Below, piece after piece: positions 54,437 to 63,208 of a DNA stretch of 64,000 nucleotides. The notes under the pieces are model-generated. The model was not told the origin of the DNA. It made no database searches and saw nothing but the letters and a program-made list of their open reading frames with translations. This DNA is from Ramlibacter tataouinensis. GTDB lineage: Bacteria; Pseudomonadota; Gammaproteobacteria; Burkholderiales; Burkholderiaceae_C. The stretch is from contig NZ_CP010951.1 of NCBI RefSeq assembly GCF_001580455.1, forward strand, positions 2,108,001-2,172,000. The letters run 5' to 3'. Made by a program: the position numbers and the translations under genes. The number at the start of each line of letters is the position of its first letter. Position 1 is the stretch's first letter.

Positions 54437-56125
54437 GCTCTTGCCGAACTTCGGCAGGTTGAATTCCGGCGGCACACCCATGCGCTTGTTGATCAGCCAC
54501 TGCTGGGCGATCGACAGCACGTTGTTGGTGATCCAGTACAGCACCAGGCCGGCCGGGAAGAAGAAGAACATCACGCTGAAGGCCAGCGGCATGAACCACA
54601 TCATCTTGGCCTGCATCGGATCTGGCGGTGCCGGGTTGAGCGCCGTCTGCAGCAGCGTCGTCAGCGTCATCACCACGGGCAGGATGAAGAAGGGGTCGGG
54701 CGTGGACAGGTCGCGGATCCAGCCGATCCATGGCGCCCCGCGCATCTCGACCGAAGACAGCAGCACCCAGTACAGCGCGATGAACACCGGGATCTGGATC
54801 ATGATCGGGAAGCAGCCGCCCATCGGGTTGACTTTCTCTTCCTTGTAGATGCGCATCATCTCCTGCTGCATCTGCTGCGGGTTGTCCTTGTAGCGCTCGC
54901 GCAGCGCCATCACCTTGGGGTTGATGGCCTTCATCTTGGCCATGCTCTCGTAGCCCTTGGCTTGCAGCCAGTAGAAGGCGATCTTGATGATCAGCACCAG
55001 CGCCATGATGGCCCAGCCCCAGTTGCCGATGATGCCGTGCAGCTTGGCCAGCAGCCAATACAGGGGTTTGGCAAGGATGGTGAAGATGCCGTAGTCCTTG
55101 ACCAGGTCCAGGTCGTGCGCCACGCCCTCGAGCATCTTCTCTTCCTGCGGGCCGGCGAACAGCTTGGCGTGCACCGCCTGCGACGCGCCTGGCGCGACCG
55201 GCTGGAGCGGCGCGATCATGCCCACGGAATACAGGTTGTTGTCCAGCTTCCGCACGAAGTTCTCGCGCTTGACACCGTCCGGCATGACCCAGGCACTCAC
55301 GAAGTAGTGCTGCACCATGGCCACCCAGCCGCTGGTGGCGTCCTTCTGGAAGTCGAGCTTGTCCTTGTCGATGGCGCTGAACTCGACCTTCTGGTACTTC
55401 TTGGCGTCGGTGTAGACCGCCGGCCCGGTGAACGTGCCGGTGGGATTGGTGATGAAGGAGCCGCCCGAGGTGGTGGCACCGCGCACGAGCTGCACATACA
55501 GCTGCGGGCTGAGCGGTGCCGTGCCTGTATTGACAATCTCGTGCGTCACGGCGATGGCGTACGAGCCGCGCTGGAGCGTGTAGGTCTTGACCAGCTTGAC
55601 GCCGCTCTTCTCAGGCGACTCGAAACGCACCGTCAGTTCGTTGGCGCCGGCCTTGAGCTCCTTGTCGCCGCTGACGGCCATGACCGTCTTGTGATTCGGG
55701 AAGTCGCCGCCGATCAGGCCCGACTCGGCAACGTACCTGTGCCCAGGGTTGTCGTCGAGCAGCACGAACGTCGGTGCCTTGTCCTCGCCCGCGTACTTCA
55801 GGAATTCGGTGCGCACCAGCGAGCCGCCTTCGGTATCGAAGGTCAGGCGCATCACGTCGGTGGCCACAGTGATCTTCTCGCCCTTGACGGCCGGTTCTGC
55901 GCCGGTCGCGGGCAGCGTGCTGCCGGCGGCAGCGGGCGCGGAACTGCTGGCCGACGGCAGGCTCGAGGTGCCGGCCGGGCCGGTGGCGGGCGCGCTGGCG
56001 GTGGTCTGCGGGCCCCGCGGGAAGAAAGTGGCTTGGCGGCCGTTATGGACCTGCCACTGGTCCCACAGCATCACCAGCGAGAAACCAAAGATCACCCACA
56101 GGATGGTGCGGCGAATGTCGTTCAT
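54428..56125 (-). CDS. yidC: Membrane protein insertase YidC
   Basis: A 565-residue gram-negative type YidC. An N-terminal helix (RRTILWVIFGFSLVMLWDQW) leads into a large periplasmic P1 domain. A five-helix core follows (LYWLLAKLHGIIGNWGWAIM, GGCFPIMIQIPVFIALYWVL, FSVMFFFFPAGLVLYWITNN). It inserts proteins alone or with SecYEG. Its start overlaps yidD by 4 bp. Confidence 0.97.
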   Translation of the reverse strand: MNDIRRTILWVIFGFSLVMLWDQWQVHNGRQATFFPRGPQTTASAPATGPAGTSSLPSASSSAPAAAGSTLPATGAEPAVKGEKITVATDVMRLTFDTEGGSLVRTEFLKYAGEDKAPTFVLLDDNPGHRYVAESGLIGGDFPNHKTVMAVSGDKELKAGANELTVRFESPEKSGVKLVKTYTLQRGSYAIAVTHEIVNTGTAPLSPQLYVQLVRGATTSGGSFITNPTGTFTGPAVYTDAKKYQKVEFSAIDKDKLDFQKDATSGWVAMVQHYFVSAWVMPDGVKRENFVRKLDNNLYSVGMIAPLQPVAPGASQAVHAKLFAGPQEEKMLEGVAHDLDLVKDYGIFTILAKPLYWLLAKLHGIIGNWGWAIMALVLIIKIAFYWLQAKGYESMAKMKAINPKVMALRERYKDNPQQMQQEMMRIYKEEKVNPMGGCFPIMIQIPVFIALYWVLLSSVEMRGAPWIGWIRDLSTPDPFFILPVVMTLTTLLQTALNPAPPDPMQAKMMWFMPLAFSVMFFFFPAGLVLYWITNNVLSIAQQWLINKRMGVPPEFNLPKFGKSTS

Positions 56126-56400
56126 GAGTTCTTCTTCGGGAGAGTCCGGGAGAAAGGTCTGAGATGGGTGAACAGGCGCGGCTTTTCAACGGGCACCGGA
56201 TCATCGCCGCCCGCGCACCAGGGCCCGCAGCGCACGATACGCGCTGCGGCGAGGTAGCTGCCGGTGCCGGCGCCATGGCGCCGCAGCGCCTCGATGGCGT
56301 AACCCGAGCAGCTCGGATGGAAGCGGCAGGACGAGCGCATCCAGCTGCCGATCAGCAGCTGGTAGCCGCGCACCAGGCCGACGAGGAGTTCGCGCATCAT
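56122..56400 (-). CDS. yidD: Membrane protein insertion efficiency factor YidD
   Basis: A 92-residue protein with the YidD cysteine block SSCRFHPSCSGYAIEALRRHG. The ATG at 56400 overlaps the rnpA stop and the stop overlaps yidC, as in many genomes. A longer reading through rnpA is not supported. Confidence 0.94.
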   Translation of the reverse strand: MMRELLVGLVRGYQLLIGSWMRSSCRFHPSCSGYAIEALRRHGAGTGSYLAAARIVRCGPWCAGGDDPVPVEKPRLFTHLRPFSRTLPKKNS

Positions 56401-56795
56401 GCGCCCGCCCGCTGGAATAGCTGCAGCAGTTCGGCTCGCACCGCGCGCTTGAGCGCATCGGAGCTTGCGCTGGGGAACTGCTTGCGCTCGAAGCCCGAGC
56501 GCAGGCGCACCACATGCGCGGCGACGGGAAGCGGCGGCTGCTGGGCTTCGCTCACGGCGTAGACCTGCCGTTTGATGGCATTGCGGGTGACGGCCCGCTT
56601 GGCCCAGCGCTTGGGAAGGACGACTCCCATCCACGCGCCGACGACAGGAAACAGGGCTTGCGGTCCGTCGGACCCAAGCCCTGTGGAAGTCGGCGAGTGG
56701 AGCGGCATGCGGTGCAACGCGAAGTGGGCGGTGCGGGCGACGATGCCGGCGGCCATCACGGCCTGGAATTGCGCCCGCGTCTTCAGCCGCTGCAC
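56397..56795 (-). CDS. rnpA: Ribonuclease P protein component
   Basis: A 132-residue basic protein with the RNR motif KRWAKRAVTRNAIKRQVYAV. It assists the RNase P RNA in tRNA 5' processing. The segment between residues 32 and 52 (HSPTSTGLGSDGPQALFPVV) is longer than in E. coli. Confidence 0.94.
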   Translation of the reverse strand: MQRLKTRAQFQAVMAAGIVARTAHFALHRMPLHSPTSTGLGSDGPQALFPVVGAWMGVVLPKRWAKRAVTRNAIKRQVYAVSEAQQPPLPVAAHVVRLRSGFERKQFPSASSDALKRAVRAELLQLFQRAGA

Positions 56796-56823
56796 GGGAC
56801 CGGCTGGCGGGCAGCGCCGGGCC

Positions 56824-56958
56824 TCAGACGGCCAGGCGCTTGCGGCCCTTGGCGCGGCGGGCGTTGATCACGGCGCGGCCACCGCGGGTCTTCATGCGGA
56901 CCAGGAAGCCGTGGGTACGTGCGCGCCGCACTTTGGAGGGTTGGTAGGTGCGTTTCAT
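56824..56958 (-). CDS. rpmH: Ribosomal protein L34
   Basis: 44 residues, MKRTYQPSKVRRARTHGFLV followed by RMKTRGGRAVINARRAKGRK and a short tail. It is a complete L34, too short to be noticed in simple frame lists. The gene lies 28 bp before rnpA. Confidence 0.98.
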   Translation of the reverse strand: MKRTYQPSKVRRARTHGFLVRMKTRGGRAVINARRAKGRKRLAV

Positions 56959-57191
56959 GATTCGTTCTCAGGGAAACCCATGATTATCCCGGAAAAAGGG
57001 ACGAGTCGCCAAGCGGTTGGGCTTGGGGCCGGTGGTGCTGAATACCCGGGTATCCCAGGCCCGTGAATTTGCGGCAAACTGTGTGTAACAGCTGGGCTAC
57101 ATGGCCAAATCGTCTTTGTGGATAAGGCTTTGACAATCTAGAATCGGCCGCTTTCCGCGAAACACAATATCCACAGGGGCGACTGCGAAGT
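56959..57191. other. rpmH-dnaA intergenic region, part of the chromosomal origin area
   Basis: 233 bp between divergent rpmH and dnaA. A perfect DnaA box TTATCCACA lies on the minus strand at 57117-57125. A one-mismatch box ATATCCACA is at 57168-57176, 16 bp before the dnaA ATG, where it could autoregulate dnaA. TTGACA at 57130-57135 and TAGAAT at 57139-57144 are promoter-like but not correctly spaced to each other. AT-rich unwinding repeats were not recognised, so the main oriC may extend elsewhere. Confidence 0.65.
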
Positions 57192-58604
57192 ATGAGCGAG
57201 GGGCAACACAACGGCCTGGCGGCCGGAGCGGCCGATGGCGCAGGCGACAGCCTGTGGCAAGCGTGCATCGACCAGCTGGCCCAGGAGCTGCCGCAGCAGC
57301 AGTTCAACACCTGGATCAAGCCCCTTACTGCCCAGGTCACCGACGACTTTTCCCGGGTCACCTTGTTCGTGGCCAACCGCTTCAAGCTCGACTGGATCCG
57401 GGCCCAATTCGCCAGCCGCATCGCGGCCACGCTGGAGAAGCTCTATGGCCAGCCGATCCAGCTTGAGTTAGTGCTCGCTCTGCGTGAAGTGCCCGCCAGG
57501 CCTTTGTCCACGGCCAGCAGCCCCGAGCTGGGGCCGGCGCCGGAACCGGCCGAGATGGCCGACGATGCCGCCCCGTCGGGCTTCAAGAACCGGCTCAACA
57601 CGGCGCTGACTTTCGACAACCTGGTCGAGGGCACGGCCAACCGCATGGCGCGGGCCGCGGCCATGCACGTGTCCGGCACGCCGGGCCATCTCTACAACCC
57701 GTTGTTCATCTACGGCGGGGTGGGCCTGGGCAAGACCCACCTGGTGCATGCGGTGGGCAACAAGCTGCTGGCCGACCGTCCGGGGGCCAAAGTTCTCTAC
57801 ATCCACGCAGAGCAGTTCGTCTCGGATGTGGTCAAAGCGTATCAGCGCAAGACCTTCGACGAGTTCAAGGACAAGTACCACTCGCTCGACCTGCTGCTGA
57901 TCGACGACGTGCAGTTCTTCGCCAACAAGGACCGCACCCAGGAGGAGTTCTTCAACGCCTTCGAGGCGCTGCTGGCCAAGAAGAGCCACATCGTCATGAC
58001 CTCGGACACCTATCCCAAGGGCCTGACCGACATCCACGAGCGGCTGGTGTCGCGCTTCGACTCGGGCCTGACGGTGGCCATCGAGCCGCCCGAGCTGGAG
58101 ATGCGGGTGGCCATCCTGATCAACAAGTCCCGCCAGGAAGGCGCCGAGATGCCCGAGGAAGTGGCCTTCTTCGTCGCCAAGAACGTGCGCTCCAACGTGC
58201 GCGAGCTCGAAGGGGCGCTGCGCAAGATCCTGGCTTATTCGCGCTTCAACCAGAAGGAGATCTCGATCCAGCTGGCGCGCGAGGCGCTGCGCGACCTGCT
58301 GTCGATCCAGAACCGCCAGATCAGCGTGGAGAACATCCAGAAGACGGTGGCCGACTACTACAAGATCAAGGTCGCCGACATGTACTCCAAGAAGCGGCCA
58401 GCCTCGATCGCCCGCCCGCGCCAGATCGCCATGTACCTGGCCAAGGAGCTGACGCAGAAAAGCCTGCCCGAGATCGGCGAGCTGTTCGGCGGCCGCGACC
58501 ACACCACCGTGCTGCACGCGGTGCGCAAGATCGCCGCGGAGCGCCAGAACGTGACCGAGTTGAACCAGCAGCTGCACGTGCTGGAACAGACGCTCAAGGG
58601 CTGA
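57192..58604 (+). CDS. dnaA: Chromosomal replication initiator DnaA
   Basis: 470 residues. Domain I is at the N-terminus (DSLWQACIDQLAQELPQQQF). The AAA+ domain has GGVGLGKTHLVHAVGN and LLLIDDVQFF. Domain IV ends with the DNA-binding signature GRDHTTVLHAVRKI. It binds DnaA boxes and opens oriC. Confidence 0.98.
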   Translation: MSEGQHNGLAAGAADGAGDSLWQACIDQLAQELPQQQFNTWIKPLTAQVTDDFSRVTLFVANRFKLDWIRAQFASRIAATLEKLYGQPIQLELVLALREVPARPLSTASSPELGPAPEPAEMADDAAPSGFKNRLNTALTFDNLVEGTANRMARAAAMHVSGTPGHLYNPLFIYGGVGLGKTHLVHAVGNKLLADRPGAKVLYIHAEQFVSDVVKAYQRKTFDEFKDKYHSLDLLLIDDVQFFANKDRTQEEFFNAFEALLAKKSHIVMTSDTYPKGLTDIHERLVSRFDSGLTVAIEPPELEMRVAILINKSRQEGAEMPEEVAFFVAKNVRSNVRELEGALRKILAYSRFNQKEISIQLAREALRDLLSIQNRQISVENIQKTVADYYKIKVADMYSKKRPASIARPRQIAMYLAKELTQKSLPEIGELFGGRDHTTVLHAVRKIAAERQNVTELNQQLHVLEQTLKG

Positions 58605-58684
58605 CCGGAATTGCGCCAGACCGCCCCTGGAGCGCCCCGGCCCGAGTCCCGGCAAGTGCCTGCCGAAAAAGGGGAAAATAGCGC

Positions 58685-58693
58685 TTGTCCACA
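58685..58693 (+). promoter_or_regulatory. DnaA-box-like site before dnaN
   Basis: TTGTCCACA in the 155-bp dnaA-dnaN gap, one mismatch from TTATCCACA. A TATAGA hexamer about 35 bp further on could be a dnaN -10. Both suggest separate dnaN transcription under DnaA influence. Confidence 0.5.
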
Positions 58694-58759
58694 GAGGGGC
58701 CGCTCCTAGCCGCTACCACCCATCCGGTATAGAGAATTCGAACGAGAGAAGAGGAAGAC

Positions 58760-59866
58760 ATGATCGTCCTGAAGGCAACCCAAGAAAAAGTGCTGTCGGT
58801 CCTGCAGTCGGTGGCAGGTATCGTGGAACGGCGGCACACCTTGCCGATCCTGGCGAACGTGTTGATCCGCAAGACCGGCGGCGCGGTGCAATTGACCACC
58901 AGCGACCTGGAGATCCAGATCCGCACCACGGCCGAACTGGCCGGCGACGGCGGCAGCTTCACCACCACCGTGGGCGCGCGCAAGCTGATCGACATCCTGC
59001 GCACCATGCCCAGCGACCAGACCGTCAGCCTGGAAAGCAGCCAGAACAAGCTGGTGCTCAAGGGCGGCAAGAGCCGCTTCACGCTGCAGACCCTGCCGGC
59101 CGAGGACTTCCCGCTGGTGCAGGAAGCCGCCAGCTTCGGCCCGGTGTTCAGCGTGCCGCAAAAGACCCTGAAGGACCTGCTGCAGCAGGTGTCCTTCGCG
59201 ATGGCGGTGCACGACATCCGCTACTACCTGAACGGCATCCTGTTCGTGGCCGAAGGCAAGCAGCTGAGCCTGGTGGCCACCGACGGCCACCGCCTGGCCT
59301 TCGCCAACGCCAGCCTCGAAGTGGAAGTGCCGCGCCAGGAAGTGATCCTGCCGCGCAAGACCGTGCTGGAAATGCAGCGCCTGCTGTCCGACGCCGAAGG
59401 CGCGATCGAGATGCAGTTCGCGAACAACCAGGCCAAGTTCAGCTTCGGCGGCATGGAGTTCGTCACCAAGCTGGTCGAAGGCAAGTTCCCCGACTACAAC
59501 CGCGTCATCCCCAAGAACCACAAGAACGCGGTGACGCTGGGCCGGGTGCCGCTGCTGGCCAGCCTGCAGCGCACCGCCATCCTGACCAGCGAGAAGTTCA
59601 AGGGCGTGCGCCTGAACATCGAGCCCGGCACGCTGCGGGTGGCCAGCAACAACGCCGAGCAGGAAGAAGCGGTCGACGAGCTCGACATCGACTACGGCGG
59701 CGACCGCATCGAGATCGGCTTCAACGTCACCTACCTGATCGACGCGCTGGCCAACATGGACCAGGACATGGTCAAGCTCGAGCTGCAGGACGCCAACAGC
59801 TCCGCGCTGATCACGATTCCGGAGAACGACACGTTCAAGTACGTGGTGATGCCGATGCGCATTTGA
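58760..59866 (+). CDS. dnaN: DNA polymerase III sliding clamp (beta subunit)
   Basis: 368 residues spanning three clamp domains: QSVAGIVERRHTLPILANVL, FLLNGI-type segment YYLNGILFVAEGKQLSLVAT, DGHRLAFA, and the C-terminal VVMPMRI that forms part of the partner-binding pocket. AGAGGAAG precedes the ATG. Confidence 0.98.
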   Translation: MIVLKATQEKVLSVLQSVAGIVERRHTLPILANVLIRKTGGAVQLTTSDLEIQIRTTAELAGDGGSFTTTVGARKLIDILRTMPSDQTVSLESSQNKLVLKGGKSRFTLQTLPAEDFPLVQEAASFGPVFSVPQKTLKDLLQQVSFAMAVHDIRYYLNGILFVAEGKQLSLVATDGHRLAFANASLEVEVPRQEVILPRKTVLEMQRLLSDAEGAIEMQFANNQAKFSFGGMEFVTKLVEGKFPDYNRVIPKNHKNAVTLGRVPLLASLQRTAILTSEKFKGVRLNIEPGTLRVASNNAEQEEAVDELDIDYGGDRIEIGFNVTYLIDALANMDQDMVKLELQDANSSALITIPENDTFKYVVMPMRI

Positions 59867-59985
59867 GGGCCCGAGTCGCCCGGTTCCGTCGGCCCGAAAC
59901 AGCGCAACGGGGCTTGACGGAGATCAAGACGGACCCGCCTCTTTCGGCGGGTTCGCCCATTCAAGAGATTGCTGAAAGTGCTTTG

Positions 59986-62598
59986 ATGTCCGAAGAAAAC
60001 AAGCCCACCACCGGCGCTCCGGGAGAGGAAAGCTCCAATTTCCAGCCCAAGATCGACGCCCACCAGGCCGGCGCCAGCGAGGGCTACGGCGAAGGCGCGA
60101 TCCAGATCCTGGAAGGGCTGGAGGCGGTGCGCAAGCGCCCCGGCATGTACATCGGCGACACCTCGGACGGCACCGGGCTGCACCACCTGGTGTTCGAGGT
60201 GGTCGACAACTCCATCGACGAGGCGCTGGCCGGCCACTGCGACGACATCGTGGTGACCATCCACACCGACAACTCGATCAGCGTGGTGGACAACGGCCGC
60301 GGCATCCCGACCGGCATCAAGATGGACGACAAGCACGAGCCCAAGCGCTCGGCTGCCGAGATCGCCCTGACCGAGTTGCACGCCGGCGGCAAGTTCAACC
60401 AGAACAGCTACAAGGTCTCGGGCGGCCTGCACGGCGTGGGCGTGAGCTGCGTGAACGCGCTGTCGAAGTTCCTACGCCTGACGGTGCGGCGCGACGGCAA
60501 GGTCCACACCATGGAGTTCAGCCGCGGCTTCGTGCAGAACCCGCAGATCGAAATGCGCGAGGGCGTCGAGGTGCGCCCCATGCAGATCCTGGGCGACACC
60601 GACAAGCGCGGCACCGAGGTGCACTTCCTGCCGGACACCGAGATCTTCAAGGAGAACAGCGACTTCCACTACGAGATCCTGTCCAAGCGGCTGCGCGAGC
60701 TCTCCTTCCTGAACAACGGCGTCAACATCAAGCTGCACGACGAGCGCTCGGGCAAGAGCGACGACTTCTCCGGTGCCGGCGGTGTCAAGGGCTTCGTCGA
60801 GTTCATCAACAAGGGCAAGACCGTCCTGCACCCGAACATCTTCCACGCGACGGGCGACCGCCAGAGCGACCAGGGCACCAACATCGGCGTCGAAGTCGCG
60901 ATGCAGTGGAACAGCGGCTACAACGAGCAGGTGCTTTGCTTCACCAACAACATCCCGCAGCGCGACGGCGGCACCCACCTGACCGGCCTGCGCGCGGCGA
61001 TGACGCGGGTGATCAACAAGTACATCGAAGAAACCGAGGCCGCCAAGAAGGCCAAGGTGGAAGTCACCGGCGACGACATGCGCGAAGGCCTGACCTGCGT
61101 GCTGAGCGTCAAGGTGCCCGAGCCCAAGTTCTCCAGCCAGACCAAGGACAAGCTGGTCTCCAGCGAGGTGCGCGGCCCGGTCGAAGACATCATCGCCCGC
61201 CTGCTCAACGACTTCCTGCAGGAGCGGCCGAACGACGCCAAGATCATCGTCGGCAAGATCATCGAGGCCGCGCGCGCCCGCGAGGCCGCCCGCAAGGCAC
61301 GCGAGATGACGCGCCGCAAGGGCGTGCTGGACGGCATGGGCCTGCCCGGAAAGCTGGCCGACTGCCAGGAGAAAGATCCGGCCCTGTGCGAGATCTACAT
61401 CGTGGAGGGCGACTCCGCCGGCGGCAGCGCCAAGCAGGGGCGCGACCGGAAGTTCCAGGCCATCCTGCCGCTTCGCGGCAAGATCCTGAACGTGGAGAAG
61501 GCGCGCTACGAGAAGCTGCTGACCAGCAATGAAATCCTGACGCTGATCACCGCCTTGGGCACCGGCATCGGCAAGGCCGGCACCAGCAACAGCAACGGCA
61601 AGGGCGACTCGGACGACTTCAACGTCGCCAAGCTGCGCTACCACCGCATCATCATCATGACCGACGCCGACGTGGACGGCGCGCACATCCGCACGTTGCT
61701 GCTCACGTTCTTCTACCGCCAGATGCCCGAGCTGTGCGAGCGCGGCCACATCTACATCGCGCAGCCGCCGCTGTACAAGGTGAAGGCCGGCAAGGAGGAG
61801 CTGTACCTGAAGGACGGCACCGAGCTGGACAAGTTCCTGCTGCGGATCGCGCTGAACGGCGCGCGCGTGCAGACCGGCGGCGAAGGCTCGCCGATGATCG
61901 AAGGCGAGACCCTGGCCGAACTGGCGCGCAAGCACCAGGCGGCCGAAGCCGTGATCAACCGCCTGTCAGGCTTCATGGACGCCGAAGCGCTGCGCGCCAT
62001 CGCCGACGGCGTGAGCCTGAGCCTGGACACAGTGCAGGACGCCGAGGCCAGCGCCGTGGCGCTGCAGGCCAAGCTGCATGAAATCGACAAGGTGACCAAC
62101 GCCGCGCCGGCTGAAGTGGCGGGCGAGTTCGATGCCCGTACCGACAAGCCGATCCTGCGCATCAGCCGGCGGCACCACGGGAACATCAAGAGCAGCGTGA
62201 TCACGCAGGACTTCGTGCATGGGGCCGACTATGCGGCGCTGGCGGAAGCCGCGAACACCTTCCGCGGGCTGCTACATGACGGGGCCAAGGTGATTCGCGG
62301 GGAAGGGGAACGGCAGAAGGAAGAGAAGGTGGGGGACTTCCGGACTGCGATGCGCTGGTTGATTTTGGAAGCGGAACGTGCGACCTCGAGGCAACGCTAC
62401 AAGGGTCTGGGGGAGATGAATCCGGAGCAGTTGTGGGAGACCACGATGGACCCGAATGTGCGGCGGCTCTTGAAGGTGCAGATCGATGATGCGATTGAGG
62501 CGGATCGGGTGTTCACGATGCTGATGGGGGATGAAGTGGAGCCGCGGCGGGACTTCATCGAGACGAATGCGTTGAGGGCGGCGAACATCGACGTTTAG
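59986..62598 (+). CDS. gyrB: DNA gyrase subunit B
   Basis: 870 residues: ATPase GHKL domain (RPGMYIGDTSDGTGLHHLVF, DNGRGIPTG, GLHGVGVS), TOPRIM (EGDSAGGSAKQGRDRKFQAI, DADVDGAHIRTLLLTFF), and the C-terminal GLGEMNPEQLWETTMDP. The ATG at 59986 is preferred over a reading beginning inside dnaN. Codon use changes in the last ~110 codons: GGG, GAT, AAT, TTG and ATT replace the GGC/GAC/AAC/CTG/ATC used earlier. Confidence 0.97.
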   Translation: MSEENKPTTGAPGEESSNFQPKIDAHQAGASEGYGEGAIQILEGLEAVRKRPGMYIGDTSDGTGLHHLVFEVVDNSIDEALAGHCDDIVVTIHTDNSISVVDNGRGIPTGIKMDDKHEPKRSAAEIALTELHAGGKFNQNSYKVSGGLHGVGVSCVNALSKFLRLTVRRDGKVHTMEFSRGFVQNPQIEMREGVEVRPMQILGDTDKRGTEVHFLPDTEIFKENSDFHYEILSKRLRELSFLNNGVNIKLHDERSGKSDDFSGAGGVKGFVEFINKGKTVLHPNIFHATGDRQSDQGTNIGVEVAMQWNSGYNEQVLCFTNNIPQRDGGTHLTGLRAAMTRVINKYIEETEAAKKAKVEVTGDDMREGLTCVLSVKVPEPKFSSQTKDKLVSSEVRGPVEDIIARLLNDFLQERPNDAKIIVGKIIEAARAREAARKAREMTRRKGVLDGMGLPGKLADCQEKDPALCEIYIVEGDSAGGSAKQGRDRKFQAILPLRGKILNVEKARYEKLLTSNEILTLITALGTGIGKAGTSNSNGKGDSDDFNVAKLRYHRIIIMTDADVDGAHIRTLLLTFFYRQMPELCERGHIYIAQPPLYKVKAGKEELYLKDGTELDKFLLRIALNGARVQTGGEGSPMIEGETLAELARKHQAAEAVINRLSGFMDAEALRAIADGVSLSLDTVQDAEASAVALQAKLHEIDKVTNAAPAEVAGEFDARTDKPILRISRRHHGNIKSSVITQDFVHGADYAALAEAANTFRGLLHDGAKVIRGEGERQKEEKVGDFRTAMRWLILEAERATSRQRYKGLGEMNPEQLWETTMDPNVRRLLKVQIDDAIEADRVFTMLMGDEVEPRRDFIETNALRAANIDV

Positions 62599-62752
62599 GT
62601 GAGTGAGTGAGTTCCTTCCCGGCCTCAACAACCTTGAAAGCAACATGTGCCCCTCGCTACCCCAAGCTCGTTGGCACTCAGGTCGAAGTGAGCTAAGTGC
62701 AGGCTTTGGAGATTTCCGCTGAGTATGGGTCGAAAACAACTTCCTGACTCAG

Positions 62753-63208
62753 TCACGGACGACCTCGAAGCGTCAATGTGAGTTCGTGCCCGCGAAGCCA
62801 GTTCGCTAACGTCGATGTCACATCTTCCATAGGCAGCCGATCACGCCCGCGCAGTGCACATTCCCAGACCACTGCGACGCGCCAGCCGAGCTTTTGAAGG
62901 CTTTCGAGCGTCTTTGCGTCCCGCGCCACATTCGCCTCCAGCTTGGCTCGCCAGAAGTCACGCCGCTCACGTGGCATCTTGAAAGTTGGGCAGTCGTGCT
63001 GGTGCCAGAAGCAGCCGTGAACAAAAACCACTGCCCTGTACCTAGTCAGCGTTAGGTCTGGTCTGCCAGGCAGTCGCTTTGACTGGAGACGGTACCGGAA
63101 TCCCGCGGCGTGCAGAGCCTTTCGAACCGCGCGCTCAGGAGCGGTGTCCTTGCTCCTTATGGCCCGCATGTTTCGGCTGCGGACCTCAGTATTGTGGACG
63201 TCAGGCAA
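62753..63208 (-). CDS. vsr: Very short patch repair endonuclease Vsr
   Basis: A 151-residue Vsr: N-terminal NTEVRSRNMRAIRSKDTAPE, catalytic region PGRPDLTLTRYRAVVFVHGC with the metal Asp, then FWHQHDC with the histidine and zinc ligands, and WRVAVVWECALRGRD. It nicks T:G mismatches that arise by deamination of Dcm-methylated cytosine. Its start overlaps the stop of the methyltransferase gene by 8 bp. Confidence 0.95.
   Translation of the reverse strand: MPDVHNTEVRSRNMRAIRSKDTAPERAVRKALHAAGFRYRLQSKRLPGRPDLTLTRYRAVVFVHGCFWHQHDCPTFKMPRERRDFWRAKLEANVARDAKTLESLQKLGWRVAVVWECALRGRDRLPMEDVTSTLANWLRGHELTLTLRGRP

Noticed and set aside
59930..59965. GC hairpin (CCGCC...GGCGG) between dnaN and gyrB as a terminator
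   Set aside because: The stem is short and has no T-run, so it is not listed as a terminator.
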